Below, piece after piece: positions 5,344-9,782 of a stretch of 9,782 bases of DNA. The notes under the pieces were generated by a model. That model worked only from the letters and a program-made list of their open reading frames with translations, made no database searches and was not told the DNA's origin. Numbering within the stretch: the first letter of the stretch is position 1; each line of letters opens with the position of its first letter. The position numbers and the translations under genes were made by a program. Source of the DNA: Anaerolineaceae bacterium (lineage in GTDB: Bacteria > Chloroflexota > Anaerolineae > Anaerolineales > Anaerolineaceae); contig PMIV01000009.1 in assembly GCA_003158355.1 (NCBI GenBank), positions 1-9,782 on the forward strand. Reading direction: 5' to 3'.

Positions 5344-5752
5344 ACCCACGGTATTGGTTGACATAAATGTTCTCCTGGATGTACTACAAAAGCGGGAGCC
5401 GTTCTTTGAATCATCGGCCAGGCTGCTCTCACTGATCGAGAGCGGGAAGGTGAAGGGGTTTGTGACTTCTCACAGCGTCACCACCCTTTTTTATCTCATT
5501 AAAAAAGATAGGTCAACCGCGGAAGCAAAAGCCACCATTACGAACATCTTGCAATTAATGAAGGTTGCCGCGGTTGACCAAAACGCGATCGAGCAGGCGC
5601 TCAACCTAGATTATCGCGATTTTGAGGATGCGGTGCAGATGATCGCTGCCATGCAGTGCAAGGCCGATTGTTTGATCACGCGCAATATCAGAGACTATCA
5701 GCCGCAGCTTTTAGCTGTTTTGCAGCCGGTGGATTTTTTGGCTGCTCTTTAG
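5333..5752 (+). CDS. PIN-domain ribonuclease toxin (VapC-like)
   Basis: This 139-residue PIN-domain protein should be a metal-dependent RNase. 'VLVDINVLLDVL' at residues 7-18 supplies the first aspartate (D10) and N12. 'DFEDAVQMIAA' at 96-106 supplies D96/D99, and 'LITRNIRDY' at 114-122 supplies the last acidic residue (D121). Where many VapC proteins have a glutamate, this one has 'VTSHSVTTLFYLIKK' (45-58); that substitution is common in the PIN group paired with DUF6364-like antitoxins, so it need not mean loss of activity. The start overlaps the antitoxin gene by 11 bp. VapC-type toxins cleave tRNA or rRNA, but the target here cannot be read from the sequence. Both genes look intact. Confidence 0.85.
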   Translation: MANKPTVLVDINVLLDVLQKREPFFESSARLLSLIESGKVKGFVTSHSVTTLFYLIKKDRSTAEAKATITNILQLMKVAAVDQNAIEQALNLDYRDFEDAVQMIAAMQCKADCLITRNIRDYQPQLLAVLQPVDFLAAL

Positions 5753-5929
5753 GAAAATCAGTTTTAAAGAACAAATCACTAATTTACAAAGCAATTGACG
5801 AAAATCTGGGGGTAATTTGATTTTGATATTGCATTTCCCAATAAGCTATGTAGAATGAATATTGTGAGAAATGAATTTTTTTCTTGATTAAATTTAACAA
5901 TTTATAATTGAACATATTGGAGCCAAAAT

Positions 5930-6112
5930 TTATAATAATTTAGTTAAATCTAGCTTGGCTGAATTAAATGCACTCACCGGATGCCCTCCGAAAATGACCA
6001 GTAAAACCAATGGAGGATATTCCAGTAATACCAAAGGTAGCTCTGTCATCGGCAGCAATAGTTTTCCACAATATTCACAGTTAGTATTCCCTCTCCGCCC
6101 ATAACATAAATA
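5930..6112 (-). pseudogene. Possible zinc-ribbon protein remnant
   Basis: An open stretch between stops reads 'CYGRRGNTNCEYCGKLLP' near its start, with a C-x-x-C-G knuckle typical of zinc ribbons, then a hydrophobic run (LPLVLLEYPPLVLLVIFGG). There is no start codon at its N-terminal side, and a TGA lies directly upstream. It is GC-richer than the surrounding DNA. It may be the tail of a lost gene; chance cannot be excluded. Confidence 0.25.
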
Positions 6113-6154
6113 TCAATGCTATTAAAATAGTTGGTGTGAAGAAATTGTTTTTTT

Positions 6155-6160
6155 AGGAGG
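6155..6160 (+). promoter_or_regulatory. Ribosome binding site that fixes a TTG start
   Basis: AGGAGG is six bases before TTG 6167-6169. No ATG or GTG in this frame is equally well placed, so the TTG is the likely start of the three-TM protein. Confidence 0.7.
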
Positions 6161-6166
6161 AATAAA

Positions 6167-6508
6167 TTGAGTAATAATAAAAAATTCCCTGATAAAATTG
6201 AAGAAATTCCTGACAACGACTATCATTGGAGGGTTCTAGGTGGCATTTTTATAATTTTGATAATTACAGTCGGAATTGTTTGTGTAACGATATTTTCTTA
6301 TGCATTAACTGCACCAACGATAGTTTTACTTTTTGGAATGCTATTTATATCAGTACTATCTATGATCCTGTTAGTTCTCAGGCGTCAGACAAAAGAAAAA
6401 TCGAAATTTACAATGAATAACCCTTGGATTGGTTTTGCTGTCGCGCTCATTTCTGGAATTATTTTAATTTTAATTGGTCAACACTATGTAGCCATTTTTA
6501 TTAAGTAG
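6167..6508 (+). CDS. Unknown small membrane protein, three TM helices
   Basis: This 113-residue protein starts at TTG behind a strong AGGAGG. Its N terminus of about 20 residues is charged (KKFPDKIEEIPDNDYHWR). Three hydrophobic segments follow at roughly 22-46, 50-71 and 86-112, with a short basic loop (RRQTKEKSK) at 72-80. That loop would face the cytoplasm between helices 2 and 3 by the positive-inside rule. I do not recognise a family. The gene is very AT-rich, like those further right, and lies on the same strand, but 297 nt separate it from the next gene, so a shared transcript is uncertain. Small multi-TM proteins occur as effectors in defence and toxin systems, but nothing here proves that role. 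Confidence 0.65.
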   Translation: MSNNKKFPDKIEEIPDNDYHWRVLGGIFIILIITVGIVCVTIFSYALTAPTIVLLFGMLFISVLSMILLVLRRQTKEKSKFTMNNPWIGFAVALISGIILILIGQHYVAIFIK

Positions 6509-6805
6509 TTTATCAATTATCTAAATTGTTTTCTTTATCTATTGGCCGCTAAGAGATTGTATCAATACCATAAAATTTGTTGTGTTGCCTTCTTAAACAG
6601 AAGAATAATTTTTTTGATCTTGGAGACCGTGATTATTTATATTATTTGTTGGTTCGAACCTTTTGAAATTTTAGCAATAAATCTACATAAGTTGTGATCT
6701 TCTGGTTAATTTTTAATCGAGCAATATTAAATTATTTATGATAATTAATTATAATTCAAAGGTCACGATAATCTTAAATTGGATTCTTAGGTAGGAGGGT
6801 AACCC
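6509..6805. other. AT-rich intergenic gap upstream of the unknown/PIN/HEPN operon
   Basis: About 300 nt with no supported gene. It contains the palindrome GGTTCGAACC near 6651-6660, which resembles a tRNA T-arm core but has no tRNA around it. AGGAGG at 6793-6798 serves the next gene. I could not pick a convincing promoter. Confidence 0.4.
6793..6798 (+). promoter_or_regulatory. Ribosome binding site that fixes a TTG start
   Basis: AGGAGG is seven bases before TTG 6806-6808. The ATG at 6810 is in another frame, so the TTG is preferred. Confidence 0.7.
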
Positions 6806-7594
6806 TTGGATGACCAACAAATCATATTTAAAATAACTGGTGAGGGTATTACACCAGCTTCAATTGACACCAAGGAATTAGCTGACCTCTTGGACGCTTT
6901 TCAATCAGTTGTTCTAGAAAAAACCAGAATGGATAACCCAACAGCTGATTTAAGTAATCTTTTTATTAGCCTTACCGAGGTAAAAACCGGTAGTGCTTTT
7001 TATGGTTTTTCAACTTCGATACCTTCCCTAGTTTTGCCCTCATACAAATATGTTCAAAAATCGATAAAGAGCAAAAACACCAAAAATCTTCCCAACAAAA
7101 GCATAGAATCTTTAAAGAGAATCCATGCATACACTAAAAAAAGAAATTGCACAACAGATTTTGCATTGTCAGTAGATAATTCTGTTCACCACGCAATCAT
7201 TACAAAAGAATCGACCTTTACATTTGAAAAAGGAATTAAAGGCGAGACTTTTATCTACGGAACAATCATAAGGGTTGGAGGAAAAGATCCGACCGTTACA
7301 ATTGAGTATGAAAATGGTTTTCAAATTACATGTAATGTTTCTAAAGAAATCGCCAAACAATTAGCATCACGATTATATGATTATGTTGGTTTACGAGGTA
7401 TTGCAAAATGGGTAGGTCATGACCTTTCTTTAGATTCTTTTAAAGTACTGGAATTAATGCAATTTGAAGAATCTTCAGTATCAAACTCATTTAAGGAATT
7501 GTCTAAGGTCATTGGAAAATATTATTCAGATATTGAAGATCCCAATGAATACATAAATATAATTCGTCGTGGGGAGGAAAAATCACGTGAGTAA
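6806..7594 (+). CDS. Unrecognised 262-aa protein coupled to a PIN nuclease
   Basis: I do not recognise this protein with confidence. Residues 5-36 read as a beta strand followed by 'GEGITPASIDTKELADLLDAFQSVV', a strand-helix unit. The middle (about 80-130) is Lys/Ser-rich and probably flexible. Residues 148-222 look like a compact beta-rich module: 'TFIYGTIIRVGGKDPTV', a strand around 'GFQITCNVS', a helix 'KEIAKQLASRLYDYVGLRGIAKW' and a final strand 'FKVLELMQFE'. The C terminus is helical and charged. There is no signal peptide or membrane segment. The start is TTG with AGGAGG seven bases upstream. The gene overlaps the PIN gene by 8 bp, a layout typical of antitoxin-toxin pairs, so it could be the antitoxin or a regulatory partner. 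That role is inferred from context only. Confidence 0.8.
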   Translation: MDDQQIIFKITGEGITPASIDTKELADLLDAFQSVVLEKTRMDNPTADLSNLFISLTEVKTGSAFYGFSTSIPSLVLPSYKYVQKSIKSKNTKNLPNKSIESLKRIHAYTKKRNCTTDFALSVDNSVHHAIITKESTFTFEKGIKGETFIYGTIIRVGGKDPTVTIEYENGFQITCNVSKEIAKQLASRLYDYVGLRGIAKWVGHDLSLDSFKVLELMQFEESSVSNSFKELSKVIGKYYSDIEDPNEYINIIRRGEEKSRE

Positions 7595-8084
7595 AAGAAA
7601 AGTTTGTCTTGACACACAAATCATGATTTGGGGAATCAAAGATCAATTTACTCCTAATAGAAAAGAAATTGCTGAAAAAGCAAAACATTTTGTTAAGAAA
7701 TTAAATGATGAAAATACAAAAATTGTTATTCCATCTGTAGTTCTTGCTGAGATGATGTCAAATGTTCCAGAAGACGAACGAAGCAAGGTTTTAAACTGTT
7801 TTACGAAAAATTTTCAAATTCAGCCATTCGATGCTAGAACTGCATTAATCTATGCAGATAGATATTATAAAAAATATTTCGATCCATTAACGGGACATGA
7901 AACGATAATGGAAGGAAGTAGAGAAACTATTGTTGCCGATTTGATGGTTGTTGCTAGTGCCAAAGCAGCCGATGTTGATGTTTTATATAGTGAAGATAGT
8001 GATGTGCATAAACTTTCAAAAGAATTTATTAAAGCCTCTCGTATTCCTGATGCAATGGGGCAAATGGATTTTTTTGAAGAATAA
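7587..8084 (+). CDS. PIN-domain nuclease
   Basis: This 165-residue protein starts at GTG 7587, with GGGAGG at 7572-7577; an in-frame GTG at 7569 precedes that site and is less likely. The PIN acidic residues are all present: D9 in 'VCLDTQIMIW', E55 in 'IPSVVLAEMM', D118 in 'ETIVADLMVVASAKAADVD', and D137/D139 in 'LYSEDSDVHKL'. It should therefore be an active metal-dependent nuclease acting on RNA. It differs clearly from the 139-residue PIN toxin at 5333, keeping the canonical glutamate and having a longer central region. The gene overlaps the end of the unknown 262-aa gene by 8 bp and is followed after 40 nt by the HEPN-like gene. There is no small RHH or AbrB antitoxin, so the upstream protein is the obvious candidate partner. 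Confidence 0.85.
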   Translation: MSKRKVCLDTQIMIWGIKDQFTPNRKEIAEKAKHFVKKLNDENTKIVIPSVVLAEMMSNVPEDERSKVLNCFTKNFQIQPFDARTALIYADRYYKKYFDPLTGHETIMEGSRETIVADLMVVASAKAADVDVLYSEDSDVHKLSKEFIKASRIPDAMGQMDFFEE

Positions 8085-8124
8085 TTAACTTTTCAATATT
8101 CAAAATCAATTTTTTGGAGATTAA

Positions 8125-8817
8125 ATGAAACAAATTTTTAAACAAACATTCAGAATAAATAAAATTCGTCTCAGACCAGAACCTAAATATATTAATGTAG
8201 CGGAAGATTTTTTTAATGATGCCGAATTTTTTCATTCACAAATTTTAATTACTCCAGACGAAGATAGAAAATTAACTTACAAACGTGCATCACTAATTTT
8301 TTATTGTGCTTCAACTGAAGCCTATATAAATTCTTCTTTAAGAAATATAATTCGTGCTTTGGGTGATGGTAACGAGAACGACCTTCAATTTACATTTCTG
8401 CAATACTTTAATATGGAGCGGGATGAATTCGTAGATTGGGGCAAAAAGGTGGAAAATAATAAATATTCTAGCTACAAAAGAGACACCAATAATTATTCCA
8501 GATCGATTTATAACCGTCTTTACTATTATATAGGTATGATAATTAATGGAAGTTCAATTACAGGAATTGATGAGGAAAAAAAACCACTACGAACTAGGTA
8601 CAATGAATTTGAAGAATACTTGATTTTGACAAAAATTCGCAATTCTTTGTTACATTATTCTTATAGCGATCAAAAAAAAATTTATGATGAAATATTTTCA
8701 TATGAAGGAAAAAATCTAACAAACTCTGAAGAAAAAGCGAAAGAAACAATAATAAACTTATTTACGAAAATAAATGAAATTTATCCAGCTTTTTCCTTTC
8801 CACACTTTATCCCTTAA
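8125..8817 (+). CDS. HEPN-like predicted ribonuclease
   Basis: This 230-residue helical protein has GGAGA at 8116-8120, four bases before its ATG. Residues 51-76 (YKRASLIFYCASTEAYINSS and on) resemble the first core helix of HEPN domains, where a buried 'A..E.y.n' pattern is common. Residues 170-179 read 'KIRNSLLHYS', placing R172-N173 and H177 in the R-x4-6-H motif with the preferred N after R, the catalytic signature of HEPN RNases. Two such motifs meet in a dimer to cut RNA. It may be nearest to the MAE_28990-like HEPN group, but I cannot assign a named family firmly. It follows the PIN gene by 40 nt with no terminator between, so it is probably the last gene of that operon. It has very low GC, with long A runs. 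Confidence 0.7.
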   Translation: MKQIFKQTFRINKIRLRPEPKYINVAEDFFNDAEFFHSQILITPDEDRKLTYKRASLIFYCASTEAYINSSLRNIIRALGDGNENDLQFTFLQYFNMERDEFVDWGKKVENNKYSSYKRDTNNYSRSIYNRLYYYIGMIINGSSITGIDEEKKPLRTRYNEFEEYLILTKIRNSLLHYSYSDQKKIYDEIFSYEGKNLTNSEEKAKETIINLFTKINEIYPAFSFPHFIP

Positions 8818-8971
8818 TAAAACGCCATACACAAAAATATTTCGCATTTTGAAAAATAAATCATATCGTCTTGAACCCCAACAAATTATTTGATATTAAT
8901 TATGAAGGATATTGTAGGTTCTGAAATCTTTGAATAAATATCTCCTATTATTTAGGAAATTGAAACGTTTT

Positions 8972-9037
8972 TTAATGACAGTTTGAAGATATAATATTGC
9001 ACTCTTCAAATCTCTTTTTTTTTCTAGCTCTACCCAT
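8972..9037 (-). other. Possible 21-codon ORF behind a full-length Shine-Dalgarno
   Basis: On the minus strand AGGAGGTGAT at 9047-9038, complementary to the 16S rRNA tail over ten bases, leads directly to ATG at 9037. The frame begins MGRARKKKRFEE and ends after 21 codons at TAA 8974-8972. The start resembles the basic N termini of some RNA-modifying enzymes, so it could be the stump of a lost gene. It could also be a real small peptide or a chance match. Confidence 0.25.
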
Positions 9038-9145
9038 ATCACCTCCTACGTGATTCTGGATGGAAAGAATTAAAACTCCTCTGTCTGTTTCCCAATTGTG
9101 TCCCTTTTATTACTTTTTACTAATAAAACTCAAATAATTGTTGTG

Positions 9146-9151
9146 TATAAT
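9146..9151 (+). promoter_or_regulatory. Possible -10 box of the zinc metallopeptidase gene
   Basis: TATAAT is 38 nt before the ATG at 9190. No convincing -35 is found at 16-18 bp, so confidence is low. Confidence 0.3.
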
Positions 9152-9189
9152 CCAATCCAATAAGATCAGTTCTTCTTAAAGGAGTGAAA

Positions 9190-9782
9190 ATGTTTTTCGC
9201 TGGTTACGGCTTATACATCCTCTTTAGTCTGCCCGCATTATTGCTTGGACTGTGGGCACGGATCAAAGTAAAAAATACCTTCAACAAATATTCCAAAGTG
9301 CGCAGCATGACCGGACTGACCGGTGCGGAAGTGGCGCGGCGCATGCTGGATTCGAACGGCTTGAACAACGTGCGCATCGAACAGGTCAGCGGCGTGCTCA
9401 GTGACAACTACGATCCCTCCAGCAAGGTCTTGCGCCTGAGCCAGGGAGTGTACGGCAGCAACAGCGTGGCCGCCGCCGGTGTGGCAGCGCATGAATCCGG
9501 CCACGCTCTGCAAGACGCCGAAGCCTACGGTCCCCTCAAGATCCGCGCGCTGATGGTTCCCAGTGTGCAGATCGGCAGTTGGCTGGGCCCCATCATCTTC
9601 ATGATCGGCCTGTTCATGTCTTCGAACACAGGAACCACCGTGGCCTGGATTGGGCTGTGCCTGTTCGCCGCCACCGCCCTCTTCGCCCTGGTGACTTTGC
9701 CGGTCGAATTCGACGCCAGCAACCGCGCCAAGGCCTGGCTGGCCGGTTCAGGTGTGCTCTACAACACCGAGATGGAAGGCGT
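9190..9782 (+). CDS. YugP-type membrane zinc metallopeptidase (partial, 3' end missing)
   Basis: The first 197 codons of a neutral zinc metallopeptidase of the YugP/Zn_peptidase_2 family are present; the gene runs off the right edge. Residues 5-24 form an N-terminal membrane helix. Residues 39-49 carry the 'SMTGLTGAEVA' motif of this family. 'AAHESGHALQDAE' at 99-111 is the HExxH zinc motif with catalytic E102, and E173 in 'LPVEFDASNRA' is a likely third ligand. Two more membrane helices lie at about 124-143 and 152-172. Full-length members are about 225-235 residues, so perhaps 30 residues are missing. The ATG is preceded by AGGAG at 9180-9184. The coding DNA is GC-rich, in sharp contrast with the preceding island, and marks the return to the core chromosome. 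The substrate is unknown. Confidence 0.9.
   Translation, partial: MFFAGYGLYILFSLPALLLGLWARIKVKNTFNKYSKVRSMTGLTGAEVARRMLDSNGLNNVRIEQVSGVLSDNYDPSSKVLRLSQGVYGSNSVAAAGVAAHESGHALQDAEAYGPLKIRALMVPSVQIGSWLGPIIFMIGLFMSSNTGTTVAWIGLCLFAATALFALVTLPVEFDASNRAKAWLAGSGVLYNTEMEG

Larger units (their letters stand above)
5753..6166. other. AT-rich gap with one possible decayed zinc-ribbon fragment
   Basis: No complete gene is supported. GC drops sharply after the PIN gene. On the minus strand a 60-codon open stretch (5930-6112) has two cysteine pairs and may be a remnant. The AGGAGG site at 6155-6160 at the right end serves the next gene. No clear promoter for that gene was found. Confidence 0.4.
8818..9189. 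other. AT-rich gap at the right edge of the island
   Basis: No full gene is seen. The stretch holds a short ORF behind an exceptionally good ribosome binding site on the minus strand (8972-9037), an inverted repeat ATCAC/GTGAT at 9038-9054, and a -10-like box for the metallopeptidase at 9146-9151. I looked for a copy of the tRNA-Arg 3' end here as an att site and found none. Confidence 0.45.

Noticed and set aside
6651..6660. GGTTCGAACC as a tRNA T-arm or att core
   Set aside because: It is only a 10-bp palindrome; no acceptor, D or anticodon arms surround it and it does not extend the tRNA-Arg 3' end.
8818..9189. Right-hand duplicate of the tRNA-Arg 3' end
   Set aside because: Reading both strands, I found no match longer than a few bases, so an att pair cannot be claimed.
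9204..9731. Three minus-strand ORFs
   Set aside because: They are antisense shadows of the zinc metallopeptidase gene, whose HExxH motif and ribosome binding site are clear.

Overview
The window looks like a piece of bacterial chromosome in which an accessory island sits between two blocks of ordinary, GC-richer genes. The left block (1 to about 610) holds the end of a YciI-like gene, a DUF4342 gene and a complete tRNA-Arg(CCG) followed by a terminator hairpin. The right block starts at 9190 with a YugP-type membrane zinc metallopeptidase that runs off the end. The protein families and mixed codon use fit a Chloroflexota (Anaerolineae-like) genome, but this is an inference of low certainty because no strong taxonomic marker is present.

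Between these blocks lies about 8.5 kb of loosely packed, mostly AT-rich DNA. From left to right: a gene-poor stretch with a degraded palindromic repeat; a solitary MNT nucleotidyltransferase (antitoxin type) whose HEPN partner seems lost; a two-gene AbiEii-type nucleotidyltransferase module with a 4-bp overlap; two related hairpin repeats (one near 2656, one near 5017) that differ by a compensated base pair; an SDR oxidoreductase preceded by a broken small membrane-protein gene; a divergent TetR regulator with paired palindromes in the shared promoter region; and an RHH/PIN (VapBC-like) toxin-antitoxin pair whose promoter lies inside a perfect 11-bp inverted repeat.

The right half of the island (about 5750-9180) is the most AT-rich part. 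It carries four genes on the + strand: a three-TM small protein (TTG start), an unrecognised 262-aa protein (TTG start), an overlapping PIN-domain nuclease (GTG start) and a 230-aa protein with an R-N-x-x-x-H motif typical of HEPN ribonucleases. The last three are spaced like one operon and combine two predicted RNases with an unknown protein. This is the best candidate in the window for an undescribed toxin-antitoxin or defence module.

Overall the region reads as a tRNA-proximal hot spot that has collected toxin-antitoxin-like modules, with several decayed remnants. I found no integrase, transposase, CRISPR array or convincing duplicate of the tRNA 3' end.
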